Below, in pieces: positions 52,930 to 62,100 of a stretch of 64,000 nucleotides of DNA (the first letter of the stretch is position 1; each line of letters begins with the position of its first letter). The notes under the pieces were generated by a model. It was not told the DNA's origin. It saw nothing but the letters and a program-made list of their open reading frames with translations, and did not search any database. The position numbers were made by a program, and so were the translations under genes. Source of the stretch: Bacteroidales bacterium (lineage in GTDB: Bacteria > Bacteroidota > Bacteroidia > Bacteroidales > UBA4417). The stretch spans positions 32,289-96,288 of the forward strand of contig JAURYB010000117.1 of the NCBI GenBank assembly GCA_030654075.1. Reading direction: 5' to 3'.

Positions 52930-53796
52930 TTAAGTTTTTATCAACCTTCGCGAAGCAGATAAAGGATCATTTAATTCAAATTTAATGACCACCAGTTCAG
53001 GTCCATCATGAGCAGCTGAAAATGAAAGTGTCCGGCCAAAATTTTGTTTCCACTCACCTGTGTTACGGGCCGATTCATGAATATGGCCATGCATGGTGAT
53101 ATAAGGCTGTTTTTCATCAATAAAATTGCGGATAGCTTTGCTTCCAACATTCAGAGTTACCGGTTGCAACTCGGGATCAAAAATGCGTAAAGTTGCTACA
53201 TCGAGTAAAGAATTAAATGGTGGCGAATGAAACAGGAACACGCCGAATTCCAGGTTTTCATCTTTAACCAGTATTTGTAAATCTTTTTCAATAGTATCAT
53301 TTTCCGGATCATGTTCAGGTGGTAATGAATGGTAACCGTCAGCCGGAGCGATACATCCCGGTTCAATTTCTTTTGAAAAATCAAACCGATCCCAATCTTT
53401 AATCCTGAATGGTGTTGGAGGCACACATCCATACCCGTAAAACCTGTATTTCCCGATCACAACACAACGATTGTGCAGGTTCCGCCACAGATCAGCTTTT
53501 TCGCCCTCAGCAAGTTTATCAAATAAAATTTTAAGATCATCATTGCCTGGAATAACAAAGATTTCTGGATAGGCGCAATCCATATTTTCTTTGAGATCGC
53601 TGAATTTCCGCAGCATAAAATCCCGAACAAAATCATATTGACTATCCGGGTTTTGCCCTGATTGAAGACTTCGCTGCGGGAATAAGTCGCCTCCCAAAAA
53701 AACAAAATCCGGCTTCTCCTTTTTAATTAATTTCAGGAGGGCTTCGTAACGGCTCAGTTTGCCATGCAGATCGCTTACAAAATAGCAAGTGTTCAT
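52930..53796 (-). CDS. Metallophosphoesterase (calcineurin-like)
   Basis: A 288-residue protein with the metal-binding motifs in order: FVSDLHGKLSRYEAL (D9, H11), DFVFLGGDLFP (D37), VIPGNDDLKILFD (N-D, where many relatives have NH), FLFHSPPFNS (His) and MHGHIHESAR (His, His). It should bind two metals and hydrolyse a phosphomonoester or diester; the substrate is unknown and could be a nucleotide or a protein. The gene is divergent from pdxA and convergent with pepA. The central insertion (about 105-175) with YGYGCVPPTPFRIKDWDRFD is not one I recognise. Confidence 0.9.
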   Translation of the reverse strand: MNTCYFVSDLHGKLSRYEALLKLIKKEKPDFVFLGGDLFPQRSLQSGQNPDSQYDFVRDFMLRKFSDLKENMDCAYPEIFVIPGNDDLKILFDKLAEGEKADLWRNLHNRCVVIGKYRFYGYGCVPPTPFRIKDWDRFDFSKEIEPGCIAPADGYHSLPPEHDPENDTIEKDLQILVKDENLEFGVFLFHSPPFNSLLDVATLRIFDPELQPVTLNVGSKAIRNFIDEKQPYITMHGHIHESARNTGEWKQNFGRTLSFSAAHDGPELVVIKFELNDPLSASRRLIKT

Positions 53797-53913
53797 ATCA
53801 GAATATTAAGTTTATTTGGAGTGATGCGATGAAGAAGAGAGCAGTGACAGTGTGAGTGGGTGACCATGAGAGACAGAAAAGAGAGGAACCCAGTACATGG
53901 AAACAGTCAATAT

Positions 53914-53926
53914 GATACCTGGTATC
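53914..53926. promoter_or_regulatory. Perfect 13-bp palindrome GATACC-T-GGTATC
   Basis: It lies in the 259-base divergent region between the phosphoesterase and pdxA genes, about 130 bases before pdxA. A purine-rich stretch (about 53811-53890) precedes it. It is of operator type, but a single copy is weak evidence. Confidence 0.3.
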
Positions 53927-54021
53927 AGGTATAAAATCCCCAGATATGCAGTTGTTGACATATTTCTTTAAAACAAAAGTAACAATTTGATACTTAAAAA
54001 TTCAAAATGCAGTCAAAAGCT

Positions 54022-54029
54022 TATCTTTG
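54022..54029 (+). promoter_or_regulatory. -7 element for pdxA (TATCTTTG)
   Basis: Exact TAnnTTTG, 26 bases upstream of ATG 54056 and inside the longer open frame, supporting the downstream start. Confidence 0.45.
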
Positions 54030-54055
54030 CAGTCAGGGAAATAATAAGGAAAAGT

Positions 54056-55129
54056 ATGATCCGAACTACTGAAAACGAAAACCGCATTGTTGTTGGCATT
54101 ACTCATGGCGACATTAACAGCATAAGCTACGAGGTAATTATCAAGACCTGCCTCGACCAACGCATTACCGAGCTTTTTACACCCATTGTTTACGGCACTT
54201 CAAAAGCGGCCTCGTATCATCGCAAGATGCTCAATATCCCCGATTTCAGTTTTAACATTATCCGTTCGGCCGACCAGGCTTCACCGAAAAAAGCAAACCT
54301 GATTAATCTTTCAGATATAGAAATTAAAATTGACCTTGGCGAATCAACAACTGTAGCCGGCGAAATGGCATTATTATCCATAAATGCAGCCGTCGAAGAT
54401 TTAAAAAAAGGATTGATTGATGTATTGGTCACTGCCCCGGTAAATAAACACAATGTACAGGACGCAGCCCAAAAACCATTTACCGGCCATACAGGATATT
54501 TAGCGGAAAAATTCGGGGTTACCTCATACCTGATGCTTATGGTTGGTGAAAACCTCCGTATCGGCGTCGTTACCGAGCATATACCTTTGGACCAGGTGGC
54601 AAAAACAATAACCACTTCGCTTATCTCAGACAAAATCAACATTCTGGAAGAATCGCTTCGTAAGGATTTCGGTATTCGTAAACCTCGTATTGCATTACTG
54701 GGCCTGAATCCACATGCCGGCGATAACGGCCTGATCGGGAAAGAAGAACTTGAAATTATCACTCCAGCAATTCAGGCAGCCCAGCAAAAAGGGCAGCTGG
54801 TTTATGGGCCTTACCCGGCCGATGGATTTTTCGCATCATCAGGGTATAAGCAATTTGATGCTGTATTGGCCATGTATCATGACCAGGGGCTTATTCCATT
54901 TAAAACCTTATGTTTCGAAGACGGTGTAAATTTCACTGCCGGTCTCCCTTATGTACGCACTTCACCCGCGCACGGAACGGCTTTCGATATTGCCGGAAAA
55001 GACCTGGCCTCAGCCGAATCAATGCGTTCAGCTACTTACCTTGCCTGCGAGATATTTAAAAACCGCATGGAATGGGCTGAACTCAATAAGAATCCATTGG
55101 GCTTCAGTAAAAAAGAAAAAGAGTACTAA
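54056..55129 (+). CDS. pdxA: 4-hydroxythreonine-4-phosphate dehydrogenase
   Basis: PdxA oxidises 4-phosphohydroxy-L-threonine in the DXP-dependent pyridoxal phosphate pathway. It has 357 residues. VGITHGDINSISYEVIIKTC (about 12-31) opens the fold, with GDINSIS where many homologues have GDPAGIG. VTAPVNKHNV, FTGHTGYLAEKFG (His metal ligands), LGLNPHAGDNGLIGKEE (His) and AMYHDQGLIPFKTL (His) follow, then VRTSPAHGTAFDIAG. I use ATG 54056 because of the promoter element and the AAGGA upstream; the frame opens at 53987. Confidence 0.95.
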   Translation: MIRTTENENRIVVGITHGDINSISYEVIIKTCLDQRITELFTPIVYGTSKAASYHRKMLNIPDFSFNIIRSADQASPKKANLINLSDIEIKIDLGESTTVAGEMALLSINAAVEDLKKGLIDVLVTAPVNKHNVQDAAQKPFTGHTGYLAEKFGVTSYLMLMVGENLRIGVVTEHIPLDQVAKTITTSLISDKINILEESLRKDFGIRKPRIALLGLNPHAGDNGLIGKEELEIITPAIQAAQQKGQLVYGPYPADGFFASSGYKQFDAVLAMYHDQGLIPFKTLCFEDGVNFTAGLPYVRTSPAHGTAFDIAGKDLASAESMRSATYLACEIFKNRMEWAELNKNPLGFSKKEKEY

Positions 55130-55139
55130 GAAAAGGATT

Positions 55140-55230
55140 GGCACTTCGACTACGCTCAGTGTGACAGGTTTGGGGATTAGGGCTTGGGATGACGAGGTGA
55201 AAAAGAGGAAAAAGGGAAGTTGCTATTTTC
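55140..55230 (+). repeat. Dispersed element copy and G-rich tract after pdxA
   Basis: GGCACTTCGACTACGCTCAG plus TGTGACA (55140-55166) matches the element at 7453-7480 at 25 of 27 positions on the opposite strand. A purine-rich GGTTTGGGGATTAGGGCTTG-like tract follows to about 55225. It starts 10 bases after the pdxA stop codon. Confidence 0.75.
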
Positions 55231-55360
55231 AAATAAAAATTCAGACAGTTAAACAAGTGAAAACATTTAAGAAATAATTTCCAGTCATTTAAATTCTGAC
55301 TTCAGATTTTTTTTATCTTCACAAAAGTTATAGCTTGAATAAAATATTTTAATACACATA

Positions 55361-57850
55361 ATGAGTAATTCAGAATATTCGATCAGCGAAATTACCCGTA
55401 TTATTAAAGGTGAGCTGATACTTGAGAGTGATACGAATACAATGATCAGCGAACTGGCTATTGACAGTCGCAGATTGATTGTACCCGAAGTAAGTCTGTT
55501 TTTTGCGCTTATCAGCAAGCGTAACGACGGGCATAAATATATTGAAGAGCTTTACGATAAAGGTGTCAGAAATTTTGTTGTAGAAAATGAGCCAGCCAAC
55601 TTATTGTTGCTTTATAATGCAAATATTATCAAAGTAAAAAACACATTAACTGCTTTACAGACTTTAGCTGCCGCTCATCGCAAACAGTTTAGCATTCCTG
55701 TAATCGGTATCACGGGAAGCAACGGCAAGACTATTGTCAAAGAATGGCTCTACCAGCTGTTGAACGAAAGCAGAAATATAGTACGTAGCCCCAAAAGCTT
55801 CAATTCTCAAATTGGAGTCCCTTTATCGGTGTGGCAAATGCGCGAGGATCATGATCTTGCTATTTTCGAAGCCGGAATTTCCGAACAGGATGAAATGGAC
55901 CATTTGCAGCCGATTATTCAGCCGACAATCGGGATTTTCACCAACATTGGCCATGCGCATGATGAGAATTTTATTAACCGCACCCAGAAAGCCGGTGAAA
56001 AGCTAAAGCTATTCACCAAGGTAAAGAAATTGGTTTACTGTATCGATCAGAAAGAACTTCAGGAAGGCATAATTAAAACAGGCTTGCTTAAAAATATTGA
56101 AACCTTTACCTGGAGCCGTAAAACATTGGCTGATCTTCAGATAACCAAAGTTCACCCCGACGGACACTTTACTCAACTCACAGGAGTTTATAAAGAAACT
56201 GAAATCGATATTGAAATTCCTTTTACCGATGAAGCATCTATAGAAAATGCCATTCATTGCTGGGCAACCATGCTATTAATGGGTTTCAACAATCCATTGA
56301 TTGCCAAACGCATGCGCACATTGCAGCCCTTGGCAATGAGGCTCGAAATGAAAGCAGGAATAAATAATTGTACCCTTATCAACGACAGTTATAGCAACGA
56401 TATTGATTCACTCTCGATAGCATTAGATTTCCTGAACCAGCAGAAACAACACCGGAGAAAAACAGTAATTCTTTCGGATATCCTTCAAAGTGGCCGGAGC
56501 GACAGCCACCTTTATAATGAAGTAAGCGAATTGCTTGATCAGAAACAGGTCGACCGGTTTATCGGAATAGGGAAGGGAATCAGCAGGCATTCGACTCTTT
56601 TCAAAATGGAGAAAGAATTTTTCAACACTACCGAAGAATTTCTTGATTCTTATTCCGTTAACGCGTTTGCGAATGAGAGCATTTTACTGAAAGGTGCTCG
56701 TGTTTTTGGATTCGAACGCATTACGGAATCCCTTCAGCAGAAAACACATGAAACAGTGCTTGAAATCGACCTCAACGCATTGGTTCATAACCTGAATTAT
56801 TACCGGTCGAAGTTAGAACCCGGAGTAAAAGTCATGGCTATGGTTAAAGCTTTCTCTTACGGCAGCGGAAGTTATGAGATAGCAAATATCCTGCAGTTTC
56901 ACCAGGTTGATTACCTGACAGTTGCGTATGCCGACGAAGGAGTGGAACTTCGCAAAGCCGGTATAAAACTTCCCATCATGGTTATGAACCCGGATGAAGA
57001 AAGTTTTGATTCTATCATAAAATACCAGCTTGAACCCGAAATATATAGTTTCCGGGTACTAAAAATGTTGGAAGCTGCCCTGTTAAGGATGACAATAAAC
57101 TCTCAGCCGGTAGGGATACATATCAAAATTGACACCGGAATGCACCGTCTTGGATTTGACCCCGCAGAAGTTGATGAGTTAATTAACCAGCTAAAAGGAC
57201 GGGCAACAATCAGGGTTAAATCGGTATTTTCACACCTGGCAGCGTCTGATTCAGAAAGTAACGATGATTTTACACGACACCAGATCAGCCTTTTCCGCAT
57301 GATATCGGAACGCATCAGTATTGAATTTGACTATCCGATCCTAAGCCATATTGCTAATACCGCAGCTATAACACGCTTTCCGGAAGCACGCTTTGATATG
57401 GTTCGCCTTGGAATCGGATTATATGGCATTGCGCCTATGCCTGAAGAACAGGACAACCTGGAAAATGTAAGTACACTTCGCTCCGTAATTTCGCAAATCA
57501 AACATATTCAAGCCGACGATACCGTTGGATACAACCGCCGCTACAAAGCTAAAAAGGAAACTATTATTGCCATTGTACCAATTGGTTATGCCGATGGATT
57601 AAGCAGGGCACTAAGCAACGGCATCGGGCACCTGAAAGTGAGAGGCAAATTTGCTCCCATTGTCGGAAGCATTTGCATGGACATGACTATGATTGATATT
57701 ACCTGTATAAATGCACAGGAAGGCGACGAAGTAATAATTTTCGGTAAAGACCTTCCTATTACCCGTTTAGCTGACGAGATGGGCTCAATACCTTACGAAA
57801 TCCTGACAGGTATCTCGCAAAGGGTAAAACGGGTTTATTTCCAGGAATAG
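55361..57850 (+). CDS. murF-alr: Bifunctional MurF ligase/alanine racemase
   Basis: An 829-residue fusion typical of Bacteroidota. The N-terminal half (about 1-455) is MurF, which adds D-Ala-D-Ala to UDP-MurNAc-tripeptide: ELAIDSRRL, VIGITGSNGKTIVKEWL (ATP P-loop near 112), SPKSFNSQIGVPLSVW, EAGISEQDEM and INDSYSNDIDSL. The C-terminal half (about 460-829) is the PLP-dependent alanine racemase: EIDLNALVHNLNYYRSKL, MAMVKAFSYGSGSYEIA (PLP lysine near 495), IKIDTGMHRLGFD, HIANTAAITRFPEA, VGYNRRYKA (catalytic Tyr near 722) and CMDMTMIDIT. The fusion supplies D-Ala next to the enzyme that uses D-Ala-D-Ala. Confidence 0.97.
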   Translation: MSNSEYSISEITRIIKGELILESDTNTMISELAIDSRRLIVPEVSLFFALISKRNDGHKYIEELYDKGVRNFVVENEPANLLLLYNANIIKVKNTLTALQTLAAAHRKQFSIPVIGITGSNGKTIVKEWLYQLLNESRNIVRSPKSFNSQIGVPLSVWQMREDHDLAIFEAGISEQDEMDHLQPIIQPTIGIFTNIGHAHDENFINRTQKAGEKLKLFTKVKKLVYCIDQKELQEGIIKTGLLKNIETFTWSRKTLADLQITKVHPDGHFTQLTGVYKETEIDIEIPFTDEASIENAIHCWATMLLMGFNNPLIAKRMRTLQPLAMRLEMKAGINNCTLINDSYSNDIDSLSIALDFLNQQKQHRRKTVILSDILQSGRSDSHLYNEVSELLDQKQVDRFIGIGKGISRHSTLFKMEKEFFNTTEEFLDSYSVNAFANESILLKGARVFGFERITESLQQKTHETVLEIDLNALVHNLNYYRSKLEPGVKVMAMVKAFSYGSGSYEIANILQFHQVDYLTVAYADEGVELRKAGIKLPIMVMNPDEESFDSIIKYQLEPEIYSFRVLKMLEAALLRMTINSQPVGIHIKIDTGMHRLGFDPAEVDELINQLKGRATIRVKSVFSHLAASDSESNDDFTRHQISLFRMISERISIEFDYPILSHIANTAAITRFPEARFDMVRLGIGLYGIAPMPEEQDNLENVSTLRSVISQIKHIQADDTVGYNRRYKAKKETIIAIVPIGYADGLSRALSNGIGHLKVRGKFAPIVGSICMDMTMIDITCINAQEGDEVIIFGKDLPITRLADEMGSIPYEILTGISQRVKRVYFQE

Positions 57851-58124
57851 CGAATAAAACTAACATTTTATGGCTATTTTAATTTAATCCTCAATTCAAT
57901 TTGGAATAATTTATCTGCTGTCGCTAAGCTATTTTGTATTGAAGATAGTTTGAGGAAACTTTCTGATTTCTTATGCAAATGAGAATGAATATTGTCTGAA
58001 TATTTTGACACAAAATAGCCTGAATGATAAAGCCTTTTATGAATTTTAACCCCTGGCAGGACAAAACGACTTTGATAGTTAATCAATCAATATCATAGAA
58101 TTTTAACAAGTCTTCTTATTTGTG
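57851..58124. other. 274-base intergenic region after murF-alr
   Basis: AT-rich sequence without a clear terminator, repeat or RNA gene. A minus-strand frame of 70 codons is present, but it has no start signal or recognisable protein. Confidence 0.4.
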
Positions 58125-58688
58125 ATGAAAATACTTCTTCTCTTTATAGTAACAGGTATCATGATGTCCGCATGTTCACAGCCTGGCATAAAGACTCAAA
58201 CTGTTGAACGGGATGACCAGAAAGAAGTTGTAATCACCAATGACATGGAAAACGCGAAGGGAGTTGTTCCCGGATGGCTGAACGAAAATACTGTCATTGT
58301 TACCCGGGAGCCGCAGGCTCATTCCGGTGAATATGCCTGTTTAACCAACGATAGCAACCAATACAGCTATTACTTTAAGGAAATTGTTAAAAATCTCAGA
58401 AGCGGAGTTCCTAAAATGGCAACTTTCAGCGGATGGGTTTATACAACAGTTTCCACTCCAAATTTTGCAATCATTTGCAATATAAATGAGAATGCTAAAC
58501 TATACGACTGGAAAGCATACCCCCTGGATAAAGAATTAACAAAAGCCGGGAAATGGGTCGCATTTTCATCAAGTTTTTATTTCGACAGACTACCACTAAA
58601 ACCTGACATGGAAATCGGAATATTTGCCTGGAACCAAAGTAAAAAGCCTGTATATATCGATGACTTAAAAATTACTTTTTCTTATTAA
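58125..58688 (+). CDS. Small lipoprotein with a jelly-roll, carbohydrate-binding-like module
   Basis: A 187-residue lipoprotein with lipobox MMSAC (Cys17 when counted from ATG 58125; a GTG lies one codon upstream). The mature part resembles a beta-sandwich CBM-like module: NDMENAKGVVPGW, AHSGEYACLTND, MATFSGWVYTT, KAGKWVAFSSSFYFD, MEIGIFAWNQSKKPVYIDDL followed by KITFSY. The same layout closes the partial membrane protein at 62914 (HPRSGKFSF ... GWNKISLIFRIP ... KPVWFDDFEL). Glycan binding is inferred from the fold only. It lies upstream of membrane glycosyltransferase genes. Confidence 0.75.
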   Translation: MKILLLFIVTGIMMSACSQPGIKTQTVERDDQKEVVITNDMENAKGVVPGWLNENTVIVTREPQAHSGEYACLTNDSNQYSYYFKEIVKNLRSGVPKMATFSGWVYTTVSTPNFAIICNINENAKLYDWKAYPLDKELTKAGKWVAFSSSFYFDRLPLKPDMEIGIFAWNQSKKPVYIDDLKITFSY

Positions 58689-58866
58689 ACATCAATACGA
58701 AATAGTTTATCAGCTCCCGATTCCCTTTCAGATTGAAGACACAAAGAAGGTCAAACATTAATTGCAAATTTTATGTTATCTCTATCCTGAAGGAAAATAC
58801 TTCTATCTTCGTGTTCCTGCATATTCGCTATATGATAGTACAATCTGATCAATTACAATTCCACAA

Positions 58867-60420
58867 ATGATTAATACCGGTAAAAAAAGTTGGATAAAAT
58901 CGAAATGGTTTTCGGGCCTGGTTTTTAGCTTGCTTTTTGCGGGACTTTGCTGGTTTTATAATTATAATGAAACCTTTGTACAAAGTCCGCAATCCGTTCA
59001 CATCTGGCGGCAAACCAACGGCCTTTCGATAACTCAAATGTATTATCTGCACAATCTGAATTTCTTTCATCCCGAGATCCAGAACCAGATAGGTGACGGA
59101 GGAATCAGCGGCAAATCTGCCGGCGAATTTCCTGTTATTTACTTTGCGGTGGCTAAGATCTGGCAGTTTTTGGGTAAATCAGAATGGTCGTTCCGCCTTT
59201 TTCAACTATTGATTCTTTTCTCCGGAATCTTTCTGCTTTTCCTGATGTTAATCCCCATTACCGGAAACGCCATCAGGGCAGGTTTTATAAGCATGCTCGT
59301 TTTTACATCACCTATGTTTATTTTTTATGGCCCGAATTTTCTTCCCGATGGTCCCGCACTGGCATTTATATTTATTGCCTGGTTTTTCTTTTACCAGTTC
59401 TATAAAAAAAGGAAAAACCTTTCCCTTTGGATTTCAGCTGCTTTCTTTTTCCTGGCTATAACCATAAAAATAACTTCAGCCACTAGTTTCATAGCTCTCG
59501 GGATGTGGTGTGTTATTGAAAACCTGTTTATAAAAGATGAAAAACGGGTATTCAACTTCCGGCTCAAACATTACATCCCGTTTATTTTCAGCATTCTGCT
59601 AATCGTATTTTGGAACTATTATGTCAATTATTACAATGATTTGCATAAAGCGGATTATTCGTTTCGTGGAATCTGGCCAATATGGGATATAACGAAAGCA
59701 AAGTTTTACCATGTTATAAATATGGTGGATAAAATTTATTTCAGAGAGTTCTTTTCGCCCCTGCTTCAATACACCACAATGCTGGTTTGGATATTTATGT
59801 TATTTAAAATCAATAAGATAACACCATTCTTTGGATTCCTGTTGATCGTAATGCCAATAGGATTTGCAGTCATCCTTGCATTGTGGTTCCAGGTGCTTGA
59901 AGGGCATGACTATTACCTGATTACTCAAATCCAGGTACTGGTTATTGTCTGGGCAATTTTCTTTAGCTACCTGAAAGAGAAAAAGCTATGGAGCCATCCT
60001 ATTGTTTATGTTTTACTTTTGGTTGTTTTCGCATTACTTGCCAACGATGGAATGAGGAGGAACAAGTCGAGATACGCAGGATGGATGAACGAAGGGTATA
60101 AAATGCATATGGAAGCTCTAACAAAAATTGAGTCTAATTTTAAAGAATGGAATATTAAGCCAGATGATAAAGTGATTTCAATACCAGATCTTTCGATTAA
60201 CGCATCCTTGTATTATATGAACCGCAAAGGGTATACTGATTTTGGCAGCGATTTTTCAGAAGAAGAAATTTTCAGACTCCGGATATCCCAGGGAGCAAAA
60301 TACCTGGTTATCAATGATACAACCATTCTGGGCCGACCATTAATTCGGAAATTTGCCGGAGATTTCGTTGGCAGGTACCGGAATATCGAAGTGTTTAAGC
60401 TCAAAAATATGTCTTACTAA
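58867..60420 (+). CDS. GT39/ArnT-like membrane glycosyltransferase (GT-C fold)
   Basis: A 517-residue membrane protein with about ten or eleven hydrophobic segments. After TM1 the periplasmic loop has PQSVHIWRQTNGLSITQMYY (about 41-60), matching the acidic/His-WRQ first-loop motif of PMT_2/ArnT-type enzymes. Next come GEFPVIYFAVAKIWQFLGKSEWSFRL and FLPDGPALAFIFIAWFFF. A soluble C-terminal tail of about 100 residues follows the last segment. GT-C enzymes use polyprenyl-phosphate sugars to glycosylate lipid A, glycans or proteins outside the inner membrane; the acceptor is unknown. TATCTTCG, one base off the -7 consensus, lies about 56 bases upstream. Confidence 0.82.
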   Translation: MINTGKKSWIKSKWFSGLVFSLLFAGLCWFYNYNETFVQSPQSVHIWRQTNGLSITQMYYLHNLNFFHPEIQNQIGDGGISGKSAGEFPVIYFAVAKIWQFLGKSEWSFRLFQLLILFSGIFLLFLMLIPITGNAIRAGFISMLVFTSPMFIFYGPNFLPDGPALAFIFIAWFFFYQFYKKRKNLSLWISAAFFFLAITIKITSATSFIALGMWCVIENLFIKDEKRVFNFRLKHYIPFIFSILLIVFWNYYVNYYNDLHKADYSFRGIWPIWDITKAKFYHVINMVDKIYFREFFSPLLQYTTMLVWIFMLFKINKITPFFGFLLIVMPIGFAVILALWFQVLEGHDYYLITQIQVLVIVWAIFFSYLKEKKLWSHPIVYVLLLVVFALLANDGMRRNKSRYAGWMNEGYKMHMEALTKIESNFKEWNIKPDDKVISIPDLSINASLYYMNRKGYTDFGSDFSEEEIFRLRISQGAKYLVINDTTILGRPLIRKFAGDFVGRYRNIEVFKLKNMSY

Positions 60421-60645
60421 GCCTAAAATTTATCAATTCCGGTTTTTAATATAACAGAAAACCGTTTTAGTTGTATCCGGAAATGACGGTAAATGTCAGC
60501 AGTATTATTGCTTTAGTAAGACCTTTCTAGTAATTAACAAACTTTCCGGGAATTGGGATTAAATTATAAAGAGCCTGAACAAATCAGTAGCTTTGTCGAA
60601 TATTAATCCATTCGATGCAACACTTCAACCCTGCAGTAATGAGGC

Positions 60646-62073
60646 ATGAAAAATCAAAATAAATATATTGCGCCGGTTGTTCTGCTTATTTCAGCTTTTG
60701 TGCTGATAGTGTTACAATGGTTTTCCACCGGCATCAGTGGCGAAACCGATTCGGTTACGCATTACCAGATGGCACGATATGCGTTTAAACATCCTGAGTA
60801 TTTCCTGAATCATTGGGGCAAACCCTTATTTACCATTCTCTCGTCACCTTTGGCGCAGTTCGGATATACCGGCGCTATGGCATTTAACCTGATTTGCGGT
60901 TTAGTAAGCGCATGGTTTGCATACCTGATAGCTAAGCAAATGGAATACCGGCATGCCTGGGCTGCCATCATTTTTACCCTATTTACACCACTTTACCTGT
61001 TTATTATGTTCTCCAGCCTGACTGAAATTCTTTTCAGCCTGGTACTTATTTCAGCCATATACCTGTTTATCAGTAAGCGGTTTATCTGGTCTGCGATAGT
61101 AATTTCATTTATTCCTTTTGCCCGGACCGAAGGAATGATGTTTATCATCCTGTTTGTGCCCGCATTTATCTGGATGAAGCAATACAAATCCCTGCCTTTC
61201 CTGTTTACTGGTTTTATTATTTTCAGCCTTATGGGATGGCCTTTTTATCATGATCTTTTGTGGTTTTTTACTCAAATGCCATACAGCAGCAAAGGTTCTG
61301 AATTATACGGAAGCGGTTCGTTCTGGTATTATTTCAGAAGATTGGATGGCATTTTATATTATCCGCTTCTGATACTTTCAATCACAGGACTTATTTTTAT
61401 CCTTCTGAACTTAAAAAAAGGTTTGAAAAACCTTCAAGAAATAAAATACGTTACGCTTTATTTCCTGATCATTCCTTCCATTTTTGGGTTTATTCTTGCC
61501 CAGAGTTTTCTGTGGTGGCAAGGTTTAATGGGAGTACTATCATCGACCCGATTTATTGCCTGTGTGCTGCCGCTATGCGCAATAATTGCTTTGACTGGTT
61601 TCGAGTGGATGATGGAAAAAGTTAAAGTCATCAAGGCAATCCAGATATTTTCAGGAGTATTTATCCTTATGCTGGTTATTTACCAGCCATTCAGGCATGG
61701 AATGCTTCCGACAAAAACGGCGAAAAACTTTGTTGTAATGGAAGAGCTCGCAACCTGGCTCAAAAATTCGCCATACAGCAACCGCAGGGCTATTTATACG
61801 GACCCTATGTTTCCACACTACATGAACATTGATCCCTTCGATCAGCAAAAATGTTTTAAAATTTACAATTACCAGAATACGGACCCGGCATCCCTGCTTC
61901 AATCGGGCGAATTGTTGATTTGGGATGCTCAGTTCGCAGGGTTTGAAGGCCGCCTCCCCATTGACACACTTGTAAAAAATAAAAACCTGAAACTACTGAA
62001 GTTTTTCAGGCCAAAAGAAGATTTCACCATCATTGGTGGGGGGAAATATGGGGTGGCAGTTTTTATAAAATAG
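60646..62073 (+). CDS. Multi-pass membrane protein, GT-C glycosyltransferase-like
   Basis: A 475-residue membrane protein with about ten segments. The first loop has SGETDSVTHYQMARYAFKHP (about 30-49) with the acidic residues expected for a GT-C catalytic loop, followed by HWGKPLFTILSSPLAQFGY. A later loop PYSSKGSELYGSGSFWYYFRR and a soluble tail of about 115 residues (VVMEELATWLKNSPYSNRRAIYTDPMF-type) follow the usual GT-C plan. I cannot name the sugar or acceptor. It runs in the same direction as the preceding glycosyltransferase, 225 bases on, and converges on the GT2 gene. Confidence 0.7.
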   Translation: MKNQNKYIAPVVLLISAFVLIVLQWFSTGISGETDSVTHYQMARYAFKHPEYFLNHWGKPLFTILSSPLAQFGYTGAMAFNLICGLVSAWFAYLIAKQMEYRHAWAAIIFTLFTPLYLFIMFSSLTEILFSLVLISAIYLFISKRFIWSAIVISFIPFARTEGMMFIILFVPAFIWMKQYKSLPFLFTGFIIFSLMGWPFYHDLLWFFTQMPYSSKGSELYGSGSFWYYFRRLDGILYYPLLILSITGLIFILLNLKKGLKNLQEIKYVTLYFLIIPSIFGFILAQSFLWWQGLMGVLSSTRFIACVLPLCAIIALTGFEWMMEKVKVIKAIQIFSGVFILMLVIYQPFRHGMLPTKTAKNFVVMEELATWLKNSPYSNRRAIYTDPMFPHYMNIDPFDQQKCFKIYNYQNTDPASLLQSGELLIWDAQFAGFEGRLPIDTLVKNKNLKLLKFFRPKEDFTIIGGGKYGVAVFIK

Positions 62074-62100
62074 CCAGCACTTACACAAAGTTTTAACCCT

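Noticed and set aside
57874..58086. 70-codon minus-strand frame after murF-alr
   Set aside because: No signal sequence, domain or start context; composition like the AT-rich background.
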